Translations under genes and position numbers: made by a program
From: Friedmanniella luteola
GTDB lineage: Bacteria; Actinomycetota; Actinomycetes; Propionibacteriales; Propionibacteriaceae
DNA length: 64,000 nucleotides
Assembly: GCF_900105065.1 (NCBI RefSeq)
Contig: NZ_LT629749.1
Span: 3,968,001 to 4,032,000 of the forward strand
Direction of reading: 5' to 3'
The notes under the pieces: model-generated
Told to the model about the DNA's origin: nothing
The model's database searches: none
What the model saw: only the letters and a program-made list of their open reading frames with translations
Part shown: positions 50,796 through 58,799 of the stretch, one piece after another
How positions within the stretch are numbered: the stretch's first letter is position 1
Layout of the letters: every line of letters begins with the position of its first letter

Positions 50796-51956
50796 TCAGC
50801 GGGCGGCGCCGAAGCCGTAGAGGGACCAGGCGTTGTCCTTCAGGACCCGCTCGCCGGTGAGCTGGGCCTGGTCGGGGGTGAGGTCGCCGTCGGCGACCAG
50901 CTCGTCGAGGGCCTCGCCCAGCAGCCGTCGGCCGTCGTGGGCGCCCATCCGGTGCAGCTCGGGCACGCGGGCGCCGTCCGAGCTGTACATCAGCCGGCTG
51001 GCGGGCGCGGTGCCGAGCGCGGCCCGGGTCACGCGGCGCATCTCACCGCGGGACAGGAACGGGATGCCGTAGGACAGGTCGAGCCAGGCGTTGCCGTAGA
51101 CCGCCGCGAGGAAGGCGCCCTCGCGGACGTAGGGCCAGCAGCCGTGCAGCAGCACCACCGGCATCCCGCGGTAGGCGGGCTCCTCCAGCACCGGGCGCAG
51201 CAGCAGCGGGTCGGCCAGCCGCAGGTCCAGGTCGGGGTCGCCGTAGCCGACGTGCAGCTGCACCGGCAGCTCCTGCGCGGCGGCCGCCGCGAAGGCCAGG
51301 TGCAGCAGGGTGTCGAGCAGCGGCTGGTGGCCGAGCCGGACGGAGCCGGCGGACGTGGCCTCCGCGCGGGCCTCGGCCCACGCCGTACGGGCGGCGTCGT
51401 CGGACCAGCGGGCGACGGCCAGGCCGGTGCGGTAGCCGACGACGGACTTGAAGCCGGCCCACCCGTCTCCGCGGGCGTCGGCGACGAGGGCGCGGACGGC
51501 GTCGACCAGGGCGGGGTAGGAGCCGGTCTCGCCGACGAGGCGCTCGAACTCGGGTTCCAGCCGGAGCAGGCCCACCGCCGGGCACCCGCCCGACCGCCCC
51601 ATGTCCTCGACGGTCAGCGCGGTGGCGGCGTCGGGGAAGCCGGTGTCGACGACGAGGCCCCCCAGCCGGGCGTCCCCCAGGAGGTCGGCGGTCAGCCGCT
51701 CGGCCCCGAGGGCCGCACGAGCGTCCAGCACGACCTCCTCGACCGGGTCGACGTCGTGGAAGAGCGCCATCTCGGTGACCAGCCGCTGGTAGAACACCGT
51801 GCTGGCCACGTCGACGGCCCGGGTCCGCGGGTCGGGCGACTCGGTGAACAGCCCCCGCCAGGCGGTGACGTCGCGCTGGCCCTGGTCGCGCAGCACCGCG
51901 TGGCAGTGGTTGTCGACCACGGCCACGTCGCCCAGGTCGGTCGCGGGGGCGGCCAT
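50796..51956 (-). CDS. Amidohydrolase, FluG N-terminal-domain type
   Basis: A 386-residue TIM-barrel amidohydrolase (amidohydrolase_2). It has the metal-binding VVDNHCHAVL near the N-terminus, LPVQLHVGYGDPD and VVLLHGCWPY in the middle, and the late Asp in RLMYSSDGARVPEL. In fungal FluG and plant NodGS proteins this domain is fused to a glutamine-synthetase domain; here it is encoded one base after the stop of exactly such a gene. The order is reversed relative to the fusions, so this is not a broken fusion. Confidence 0.88.
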   Translation of the reverse strand: MAAPATDLGDVAVVDNHCHAVLRDQGQRDVTAWRGLFTESPDPRTRAVDVASTVFYQRLVTEMALFHDVDPVEEVVLDARAALGAERLTADLLGDARLGGLVVDTGFPDAATALTVEDMGRSGGCPAVGLLRLEPEFERLVGETGSYPALVDAVRALVADARGDGWAGFKSVVGYRTGLAVARWSDDAARTAWAEARAEATSAGSVRLGHQPLLDTLLHLAFAAAAAQELPVQLHVGYGDPDLDLRLADPLLLRPVLEEPAYRGMPVVLLHGCWPYVREGAFLAAVYGNAWLDLSYGIPFLSRGEMRRVTRAALGTAPASRLMYSSDGARVPELHRMGAHDGRRLLGEALDELVADGDLTPDQAQLTGERVLKDNAWSLYGFGAAR

Positions 51957-51957
51957 C

Positions 51958-53349
51958 TCAGAACCGGTAGAAGTGGTGACGGACCTCGAACGCGACGTCC
52001 TGGGCGGCGAACGCGGCGTGCTCGGAACGGCGGACGGCCAGGTAGCAGCGCGACAGCAGCGGCCCCAGCGCGTCCATCAGCACCGGGTCGGCCTGCAGCA
52101 GGTCGAGCGCGACGTCCATCGACGACGGCAGCGGCCGGACCCGGCCCCGCGCCAGCTCCTCGGGGCCCATCCGGGCCGGGTCGTGGGCGGACGGCTCGCC
52201 CGGTTCCAGCCGGCGCTCGATGCCGTCCAGGCCGCAGGCGATCAGCGCGCCCAGCGACAGGTACGGGTTGGCGCTGGGGTCGGAGACCTTGTACTCGATG
52301 TTGAAGGTCTGCTCCTCGCGCCGGTAGAACGGCGAGGCGACCCGGAGCGCCGCCTCCCGGTTGTCGAAGCCCCAGGCCGTGGTGGCCGAGGCCCAGGCGC
52401 TGGGCACGAGCCGGCGGAACGAGTTGTAGCTGGGCACGGTGAGAGCGGTCAGCGCGGGCAGGTGCTCCGCGACGCCGGCGATGAAGTGCCGGCCGAGCGC
52501 CGACAGGCCCCCCTCGACGTCGGGGTCGTACAGCAGGCTGCGCGTCCCGGAGGCGTCCCACAGGCTGAAGTGGACGTGGGCCCCGCTGCCGATGGCGTCG
52601 GGGAAGGGCTTGGCGGCGAACGAGGCCAGGATGCCGTGCCGCTGGGCGACGCCCCGGACGGTGTCGCGGAACTTCATCTGCTGGTCGGCGGCGGCGAGCG
52701 CGTCGGTGTGCCGTACCGAGATCTCGCGCTGGCCGGGCCCGTACTCGTTGATGCACTGCTCGACGACGATCCCCTGGGCGGTCAGCGCGTCGACGGTCTC
52801 CAGCATCAGCGCGTCGGCGTGGTCGTGCCCGATGGCGCTGTAGACCGGGGAGTGGGTCGGACCGTCGACCGGCTGGAAGCCACCCTCGACCTCGGTCGCC
52901 AGGTAGTACTCGTTCTCGAAGGTCGCCTGGAGGGTGATCCCGAGACCGGCGGCGCGGGCGAGGACGCGTTGCAGGAACGAGCGCGGGCACGCGCCCCAGT
53001 CCTGGCGGTCGTGGTCGAGCTGGTCGCAGAGGACGCTCGCGCTCCCCGGCGACCAGGGCAGCACAGTGAAGGTCGCGGGGTCGGGCACCAGCCGGATCTC
53101 CCCCACCGGTTCCATGCCCTCGACCGGGACGACCTGCTCCAGCAGGTCGATCGCCATCTGGGCGCGGGTCAGCCCGACGCCCTCGACGAGCTTGTGCGCC
53201 AGCTGGTCGACGTGGACGGCCTTGGCCCGGGCGACGCCGCTCACGTCGCAGTACTCGAAGCGGACCAGCCGGACCCCCGCGGCGCGCGCGGCCGCTACGA
53301 CCTCGGCGACCTGCGGGTCGACCGCCGTGCTGAGCTCTGCCGCGGGCAC
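51958..53349 (-). CDS. Glutamine synthetase-family ligase (FluG/GlnA3/PuuA-like)
   Basis: A 463-residue glutamine-synthetase homologue. The beta-grasp part spans about residues 15-110, and the catalytic part includes FENEYYLA, NEYGPGQREISVRHTDALAA, IGSGAHVHFSLWD, NSFRRLVPSAWA, WGFDNREAALRV and EYKVSDPSANPYLSLGA. ATP and glutamate residues look conserved, so it should ligate glutamate to ammonia or, more likely in this setting, to an amine. The GTG at 53349 has GAGGAGG upstream. It leads a four-gene operon with amidohydrolase, amidotransferase and GntR genes. Confidence 0.92.
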   Translation of the reverse strand: MPAAELSTAVDPQVAEVVAAARAAGVRLVRFEYCDVSGVARAKAVHVDQLAHKLVEGVGLTRAQMAIDLLEQVVPVEGMEPVGEIRLVPDPATFTVLPWSPGSASVLCDQLDHDRQDWGACPRSFLQRVLARAAGLGITLQATFENEYYLATEVEGGFQPVDGPTHSPVYSAIGHDHADALMLETVDALTAQGIVVEQCINEYGPGQREISVRHTDALAAADQQMKFRDTVRGVAQRHGILASFAAKPFPDAIGSGAHVHFSLWDASGTRSLLYDPDVEGGLSALGRHFIAGVAEHLPALTALTVPSYNSFRRLVPSAWASATTAWGFDNREAALRVASPFYRREEQTFNIEYKVSDPSANPYLSLGALIACGLDGIERRLEPGEPSAHDPARMGPEELARGRVRPLPSSMDVALDLLQADPVLMDALGPLLSRCYLAVRRSEHAAFAAQDVAFEVRHHFYRF

Positions 53350-53377
53350 GAGGCCTCCTCCGTCGGTCCTGATGTCA

Positions 53378-53392
53378 GGCAGGTATATCAGG
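53378..53392 (-). promoter_or_regulatory. Candidate FCD/GntR operator, copy 2
   Basis: GGCAGGTATATCAGG matches the site at 46295-46309 at 12 of 15 positions, in the same orientation, and lies 29 bases before the start of the glutamine-synthetase-like operon. A further CTGATGTCAG (53369-53378) next to it repeats the CTGA...TCAG dyad. Autoregulation by the operon's own GntR protein is likely. Confidence 0.45.
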
Positions 53393-53476
53393 CCGGGGCG
53401 GCGGGCCCGGCCGCGTCCCGGCGATCGCGGACGACCGACCCGGAACCTTCACACGATCGTCACAACCGGTCGTCCT

Positions 53477-53502
53477 GGTTGCCGACGAGCGCTTCGGGGT
53501 AC
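53477..53502 (+). promoter_or_regulatory. Possible stress-sigma (SigB/SigF-like) promoter
   Basis: GGTT (53477-53480) and GGGTAC (53497-53502) are 16 bases apart, close to the actinobacterial SigB/SigF pattern GTTT-N15-17-GGGTAT. It lies 53 bases upstream of the membrane protein gene at 53555. Confidence 0.35.
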
Positions 53503-53506
53503 AGGG

Positions 53507-53521
53507 GTTTACGCCGTAAAC
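53507..53521. promoter_or_regulatory. Palindromic operator candidate
   Basis: GTTTACG-C-CGTAAAC is a perfect 15-base palindrome with 7-base arms and an AT-rich composition that is rare in this sequence. It lies just after the possible stress promoter and 34 bases before the start of the membrane protein gene. The binding protein is unknown. Confidence 0.5.
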
Positions 53522-53554
53522 ACGACGCGGCGAGCACCAGCACCTGGAGGAACC

Positions 53555-54235
53555 ATGAGCAGCGCAGTCACCCCCCCGTCCGGGCACGACCAGGACACGA
53601 ACCGCGGCGCCGACGGCGACACCGGCACCCGGGCCGGCACCACCGGTGCGGCCTCCGCCGGCACCACCGCCGGCGGGCCGAGCAGCCGCGAGGTGGTGCG
53701 GCAGCAGAAGGAGCGCTTCGGCGGCATGAAGTTCGGGTCGTGCTTCTTCGGCTGGCTGACCGCCACCGGCACCGCCCTGCTGCTGACCGCGCTGCTCTCG
53801 GCGGTGGGGGCCGGGGTCGGGCTCACCCAGCGGGTCGACGCGGGCCAGGCCACGGACAACGCCCGGACCATCGGCCTCGTCGGCGGCATCGTGCTGCTCG
53901 TGGTGATCTTCATCGCCTACCTCGCCGGCGGCTACGTCGCCGGCCGGATGGCGCGCTTCAACGGCGCCAAGCAGGGCATCGGCGTCTGGCTCTGGGCCCT
54001 GATCATCGCCGTCGTCGTCGCGGTCCTCGGCGCCATCGCCGGTGACCGGTTCAACCTGCTGGCCAACCTGAACGGCTTCCCGCGGATCCCGGTCAACGAG
54101 GGTGACCTGACCACGGGCGCCATCATCACCGCGGTCGCCGTCGCGCTGGCCGCCCTGCTGGGCGCCGTCCTCGGCGGCCTCGCCGGGATGCGCTACCACC
54201 GCCGCGTCGACCGCGCCACGCACGACGAGGTCTGA
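53555..54235 (+). CDS. Hypothetical membrane protein with disordered N-terminus
   Basis: A 226-residue protein. The first 45 residues are polar, rich in Gly, Thr and Asp; then a KERFGGMKFGSCFFGW segment leads into four hydrophobic helices (about 60-85, 105-130, 140-160, 185-208), with GGYVAGRMARFNGAKQGIGV between helices 2 and 3. It has the look of actinobacterial TIGR04086/YrzE-like four-helix proteins. The ATG at 53555 has GGAGG upstream. The promoter suggests stress control. I do not know its function. Confidence 0.75.
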   Translation: MSSAVTPPSGHDQDTNRGADGDTGTRAGTTGAASAGTTAGGPSSREVVRQQKERFGGMKFGSCFFGWLTATGTALLLTALLSAVGAGVGLTQRVDAGQATDNARTIGLVGGIVLLVVIFIAYLAGGYVAGRMARFNGAKQGIGVWLWALIIAVVVAVLGAIAGDRFNLLANLNGFPRIPVNEGDLTTGAIITAVAVALAALLGAVLGGLAGMRYHRRVDRATHDEV

Positions 54236-54263
54236 GCTCCGACCCAGCACCACCGACGCACGC

Positions 54264-54294
54264 ACGTCCCCGTCCGGGTCCCGGGCGGGGACGT
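54264..54294 (+). terminator. GC-rich hairpin after the membrane protein gene
   Basis: ACGTCCCCGTCCGGG and CCCGGGCGGGGACGT form an inverted repeat with one G-U-type mismatch and a centre at 54279, 29 bases after the stop codon. It probably terminates the transcript before the aquaporin gene. Confidence 0.55.
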
Positions 54295-54348
54295 CCGCGG
54301 TCCGGCCCCGGACCGCACCATCCCCCAGTCCCAGGAGGACGAGCCGAC

Positions 54349-55134
54349 ATGACCACCACCGCGATCCCCGGCCGGCGCCGGCTGCACCCCGAGGCGAACA
54401 GGGCGCGGGCCGCCCTCGCCGAGCTGATCGGCACCTTCCTGCTCGTCGTCGTCGGCACCGCCGTGGCGGTGGCCGCGTTCCTGGAGCGGGAGACGGCCGG
54501 CCCGGCCTACGACTCGCTGGCCATCGCGCTCGCCTTCGGGCTGACCCTGACCGCCCTCGTCGGCGCGCTCGGCCAGACCAGCGGCTGCCACGTGAACCCC
54601 GCCGTCACCCTGGGCCTCGCCGTCACCGGCAAGTTCCCCTGGAGCTACGTGCCCGCCTACCTCGGCGCACAGCTGGTGGGTGGCGTGCTCGCCGCCCTCG
54701 CCCTGTGGGCCACCTACGGCGACCGGGCACGGTCCGAGGCCCACCTCGGCGCCACCGCCCCCGCCGCCGGGGTGAGCGACGCGCAGGCCTTCCTGCTGGA
54801 GCTGCTGATCGGCTTCCTGCTGGTCTTCGTCGTCACCGCGATGGCCACCGACCCCCGGGTGCCGCCCGGCAGCGCGGCGATCGGCATCGGCTTCGCCCTG
54901 GCCGCCTGCGTCCTGGTGGCCGGGCCCGTCAGCGGCGGGGCCGCCAACCCGGCGCGGGCGCTCGGGCCGATGATCCTCAACCTCGAGTTCCCCTCGCTGC
55001 TGTCCTACGTGCTCGGGCCGATCATCGGCGGCATCCTCGGCGCCGTGGTCTACGACCGGGTCGTCGCCCCCGTCGAGGCCCCCGAGCCGGACGTCGACGA
55101 GACCGAGGACGAGCCGGTCGCCTCGGCCCGCTGA
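54349..55134 (+). CDS. MIP-family aquaporin / glycerol facilitator
   Basis: A 261-residue channel with six membrane helices and both half-helix motifs: CHVNPAVTLG and GAANPARALGP. The residue after the second NPA is Arg, as required for the selectivity filter. A histidine before the first NPA and the spacing are more aquaporin-like than glycerol-facilitator-like, but selectivity is not certain. The C-terminal tail is acidic. The ATG at 54349 has GGAGGACGAGCC upstream. Confidence 0.92.
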   Translation: MTTTAIPGRRRLHPEANRARAALAELIGTFLLVVVGTAVAVAAFLERETAGPAYDSLAIALAFGLTLTALVGALGQTSGCHVNPAVTLGLAVTGKFPWSYVPAYLGAQLVGGVLAALALWATYGDRARSEAHLGATAPAAGVSDAQAFLLELLIGFLLVFVVTAMATDPRVPPGSAAIGIGFALAACVLVAGPVSGGAANPARALGPMILNLEFPSLLSYVLGPIIGGILGAVVYDRVVAPVEAPEPDVDETEDEPVASAR

Positions 55135-55158
55135 GCAGCACCCGGGTCCGGCCCGCGC

Positions 55159-56259
55159 TCAGCGCAGCTCGGGCCAGCCCTCCGCCCAGCGGATCGTCCC
55201 GAGTCCCAGGGTGGGCAGGTGGGGCGTGGTCGGGTTGGCGCCGTCGTCGTAGTGGTAGGCGAGCGTGTCCTCGAACACCGACTGGCCACCCGCCCCGACG
55301 TGCTCGCCGCGGGTCTCGAGCAGGATGGTCCCGCCGCCGTCCAGCAGACGCCGGCCGTCGCGGTCGACGTAGGGGCCCTGCAGCGACGTCGAGCGGCCGA
55401 CGGCGATCTTGTAGGTCGAGTCGGCGCCCCGGCAGCAGAAGTCCCAGGACGTGAACAGGTAGAAGTGCTCCCCGTGCCGGACGACGTACGGCGCCTCGAC
55501 CGGGTCGAACTCCACCCCGGGCCGCTCGGCCAGGTGCACCGTCCGGTCCTGCCAGCCGGCGACCGCCTTGCCGCTGGGCCAGGACAGCGGCACCAGGAAG
55601 ATCCCGTTCCAGAACGAGCCGACGGCCATCCAGGGCCGGCCGTCCCGGTCCTCGACGACGCCGGCGTCGATCGCGTTGAACGCGAGGTCGGCGTCGCCGC
55701 CGAGCGAGGGCTGCGGCGACGTCACCACGGCCCCGCGGTCGACCCAGCGGTAGTCAGGATCGTCCGGGTCCAGCGTCTGGTTGGTGGCCAGCGCGGTGAT
55801 CGAGTCGTTCTTCCCGAACGTCGACGCCGAGTAGTAGAGGTAGAAGGTGCCGTCGTGCTCGACGACCTCGGGCGCCCAAAGGTTGTCCGGCAGGGTGCCG
55901 CCCGCGTAGTGCCGGTCGATCCAGGCGGGGATGGCGTCCCACACCGGGCCGACCGTCTCCCACGTCCGCCCCTGGTCGAGGGACCGCCGGACCTGGACGG
56001 TGCCCCCCTGCTCGCGCTGGACCGGACCGGTCGAGAAGACGTACCAGACGCCCTCGGACACGATCAGCGCCGGGTCGTGCACCGGGGCTACGTCGCCGGC
56101 GGGGGCGACCGCTGCGGCCGCCGCGTCGGGGGTGGCCGTCCCACCCGCGGTCGGCGTGGTCGAGGTCCCGGTCCGGGCGGCGGTCCCGGAGCAGCCGAGG
56201 ACGGCGGTCAGGGTCAGGGCGGCGGCGAGCACGGCGGGAACGCGACGTCGACGGTGCAT
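55159..56259 (-). CDS. GH43-type lipoprotein, probable arabinan hydrolase
   Basis: A 366-residue extracellular glycosidase. The lipoprotein signal ends LTAVLGC (Cys23), followed by a Thr/Ala-rich linker to about residue 58. The five-bladed propeller domain has the expected acids of family 43: Asp62 (VHDPALI), Asp198 (FNAIDAGVV) and Glu255 (PVEAPYVV), and FTSWDFCCRG resembles endo-1,5-alpha-L-arabinosidases. It would hydrolyse arabinan or related plant polysaccharides at the cell surface. It converges on the aquaporin gene and is divergent from the gamma-glutamyltransferase gene. Confidence 0.85.
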   Translation of the reverse strand: MHRRRRVPAVLAAALTLTAVLGCSGTAARTGTSTTPTAGGTATPDAAAAAVAPAGDVAPVHDPALIVSEGVWYVFSTGPVQREQGGTVQVRRSLDQGRTWETVGPVWDAIPAWIDRHYAGGTLPDNLWAPEVVEHDGTFYLYYSASTFGKNDSITALATNQTLDPDDPDYRWVDRGAVVTSPQPSLGGDADLAFNAIDAGVVEDRDGRPWMAVGSFWNGIFLVPLSWPSGKAVAGWQDRTVHLAERPGVEFDPVEAPYVVRHGEHFYLFTSWDFCCRGADSTYKIAVGRSTSLQGPYVDRDGRRLLDGGGTILLETRGEHVGAGGQSVFEDTLAYHYDDGANPTTPHLPTLGLGTIRWAEGWPELR

Positions 56260-56408
56260 GGTGTCCTCCTGCAGACGTGGGGGCGACCAGGCGCCCTGCC
56301 TCGATGATCACCCCTGCCCACCGGCGCACGGTCGCGTGCCGTCGCGTGGTAGGTCTGGAGGCCGCCACGACCCGGCCGGGCCGGCGGCCGACTACCCGAC
56401 AGGGCCCG

Positions 56409-58214
56409 ATGTTCACCCCACCTCCCGCGTTCCTCACCCGTCCCGACCTGCGCGGCACCTTCGGGATGGCCGCCACCACGCACTGGACCGCCAGCGCCAC
56501 CGCCCAGGCCGTGCTGGAGCGGGGCGGCAACGCGTTCGACGCCGCCGTCGCGGCCGCCTTCGTGCTGCACCTGGTCGAGCCGCACCTCAACGGCCCGGGC
56601 GGGGACATGACCGCGCTGGTCGTCACCGCGGACGACCCGGCCCCGAAGGTGCTCGTCGGCCAGGGTCCGGCCCCCCGCGGGGCCACCCTCGAGCACTTCG
56701 CGGCGGAGGGTCTGGACCTGGTGCCCGGCGCGGGCGGGCTGGCGGCGGCCGTGCCCGGGGCCGTCGACGCCTGGCTGCTGCTGCTCCGCGACCACGGCAG
56801 CTGGGAGCTCGCCGACGTCTGGGCCTTCACCGTCGACTACGCCGAGCAGGGCTACCCGCTGGTGCCGCGGGTCGCCGCCACCGTGGCCTCGGTGCATGAG
56901 CTGTTCACCCAGCACTGGACGACCTCGGCTGACTTCTGGCTCGTCGACGGGCGGCCCCGGCCTGCGTCGGAGCTGATGACCAACCCGGCCTACGCCGCGG
57001 TGCTGCGCGGGATGCTCGACGCCGGCCGGGACGCCGCGACCCGCGAGGCACGGATCGACGCCGCCCGGGCCGAGTGGCGGACGGGGCTGGTGGGCACGGC
57101 CGCGGCCGCCTTCCTGGCCGCGCCGCACCGGCACTCCGACGGCCGCGACCACGCGGCGGTGCTCACCGCCGAGGACCTCGCCGCGCACGAGGCGACGTGG
57201 GAACCGGCGACCACCGCGGAGTTCCGGGGCTGGACGGTGGCCAAGACGGGCGCCTGGGGCCAGGGCCCCGTGCTGCTGCAGGCCCTGAAGATCCTCGAGG
57301 GCTACCCCGACGAGGCCCTCGACCCGTCGACCGTCGACGGGGCGCACCACCTGCTCGAGGCGCTGAAGCTGGCGATGGCCGACCGCGACGCCTACTACGG
57401 CGACCCCGACGTCGACGCCGGGGAGGCCCCGGTCCCGCTGGACGTGCTGCTCTCCGACGGCTACGCCGCCGAGCGGCGCGCCCTGGTCACCGACCGGGCG
57501 TCGACGGAGGTCCGCCCGGGCGCCGTGCCCGGGTACCCCGCCCACCGGGCGCCGCTGACCACCGACTCCCCCGACCCGGGCGCCGAGGGCGTCGGCGAGC
57601 CGACCGTGTCCAGGGCCGGAGAGACGCGCGGGGACACCTGCCACCTCGACGTCGTCGACCGCTGGGGCAACATGATCGCGGCCACGCCCTCGGGCGGCTG
57701 GCTGCAGTCCTCGCCGCACATCCCGGAGCTCGGGTTCTGCCTGGGCTCGCGGCTGCAGATGGCCTGGCTCGACCCGGCCTCACCGTCGGTGCTGCGACCC
57801 GGCCGACGGCCGCGGACCACCCTGACCCCCACGCTGCTGCTCCGTGACGGCGTCCCCGTCTCGGCGCTCGGCACCCCGGGCGGGGACCAGCAGGACCAGT
57901 GGCAGCTGGTCTACCTGGTCCGCGTGCTGGTCGGCGGGTACACCCCGCAGGAGGCCATCGACGCCCCCAGCCTGCACACCGGCGCGATGGCCGGCTCGTT
58001 CTGGCCGCGGACCTGGTCCCCAGCCAGCGCCGTCGTCGAGGACCGGCTGGGCGCGGACGTCATCGCCGGTCTCGAGGCCCGCGGGCACCAGGTGACGCGC
58101 GCCGGGGACTGGACGCTGGGCCGGCTGTCCGCCGTCGTCCGCGACCCGGCGACGGGCGAGCTGAGCGCCGCGGCCAACCCGCGCGGCGGCCAGGGGTACG
58201 CCGTCGGGCGCTGA
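56409..58214 (+). CDS. Gamma-glutamyltransferase-family Ntn hydrolase
   Basis: A 601-residue gamma-glutamyltransferase homologue. The autoprocessing nucleophile is Thr410 in GDTCHLDVVDRWGNMIA, with SGGWLQSSP and GTPGGDQQDQ forming the later active-site parts. The N-terminal half has GGNAFDAAVAAAFVLHLVEP. No signal peptide is visible, so the enzyme is probably cytoplasmic, unlike most gamma-glutamyltransferases; it may instead be a cephalosporin-acylase-like amidase. The ATG at 56409 is chosen because upstream codons do not match the family. Confidence 0.87.
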   Translation: MFTPPPAFLTRPDLRGTFGMAATTHWTASATAQAVLERGGNAFDAAVAAAFVLHLVEPHLNGPGGDMTALVVTADDPAPKVLVGQGPAPRGATLEHFAAEGLDLVPGAGGLAAAVPGAVDAWLLLLRDHGSWELADVWAFTVDYAEQGYPLVPRVAATVASVHELFTQHWTTSADFWLVDGRPRPASELMTNPAYAAVLRGMLDAGRDAATREARIDAARAEWRTGLVGTAAAAFLAAPHRHSDGRDHAAVLTAEDLAAHEATWEPATTAEFRGWTVAKTGAWGQGPVLLQALKILEGYPDEALDPSTVDGAHHLLEALKLAMADRDAYYGDPDVDAGEAPVPLDVLLSDGYAAERRALVTDRASTEVRPGAVPGYPAHRAPLTTDSPDPGAEGVGEPTVSRAGETRGDTCHLDVVDRWGNMIAATPSGGWLQSSPHIPELGFCLGSRLQMAWLDPASPSVLRPGRRPRTTLTPTLLLRDGVPVSALGTPGGDQQDQWQLVYLVRVLVGGYTPQEAIDAPSLHTGAMAGSFWPRTWSPASAVVEDRLGADVIAGLEARGHQVTRAGDWTLGRLSAVVRDPATGELSAAANPRGGQGYAVGR

Positions 58215-58301
58215 CCGGGCGGGCGCCGACCGGGTGGGCGCCGGCCGAGGGGCCTCGACGGCGACGGCGGACCGCGCCCGCGCCGGTCGTAGGGTGACGC
58301 C

Positions 58302-58799
58302 GTGACCGATGCCGCCCGGACCCGCAGCTACACCTGGGAGGACCCGGCCGCCCTCACCCGCCAGCCCGGCCTCACCGGCCTGGAGCTGCTCCGTCGGATG
58401 GGTCGCGACCTGCCGGGCCCGCCGGTCGCCGCCACCCTCGGGTTCGAGGTGGAGGAGGTCGAGCACGGCCGCGTCGTCTTCGGGCTGGACCCGGCGGAGT
58501 TCCACGAGAACCCGCTCGGGACGGTGCACGGCGGGGTGCTCGCCACGCTGCTCGACAGTGCCACGGCCTGCGCGCTGCACAGCACCCTGCCGGCCGGGGT
58601 CGGCTACACCACCACCTCCCTGAACGTCACCTGCACCCGACCGGTCACGGCCGGGACGGGCCGCGTCCGCTGCGTCGGGACGGTGCTGTCGCAGGGCCGG
58701 CGGACGGCGCTGGCCGAGGCGCAGGTGCTCGACGCCGCCGGTCGGCTGCTGGCCCACGCCACCTCGACGCTGCTGATCATCCCGGCACCGGCGGCCTGA
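58302..58799 (+). CDS. PaaI-type thioesterase (hotdog fold)
   Basis: A 165-residue acyl-CoA thioesterase of the PaaI family. The catalytic region is HENPLGTVHGGVLATLLDSA, with HGG and the following Asp/Glu position, and the C-terminal strand is AEAQVLDAAGRLLAHATSTL. The GTG at 58302 is the family start. It lies 87 bases after the gamma-glutamyltransferase gene, and its end overlaps the convergent membrane protein gene by 23 bases. Confidence 0.88.
   Translation: MTDAARTRSYTWEDPAALTRQPGLTGLELLRRMGRDLPGPPVAATLGFEVEEVEHGRVVFGLDPAEFHENPLGTVHGGVLATLLDSATACALHSTLPAGVGYTTTSLNVTCTRPVTAGTGRVRCVGTVLSQGRRTALAEAQVLDAAGRLLAHATSTLLIIPAPAA

Noticed and set aside
50796-53349. A broken FluG fusion (frameshift between ligase and amidohydrolase)
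   Set aside because: The gene order is ligase then amidohydrolase, opposite to the FluG fusion, and each gene has its own start and stop, so there is no sign of frameshift.
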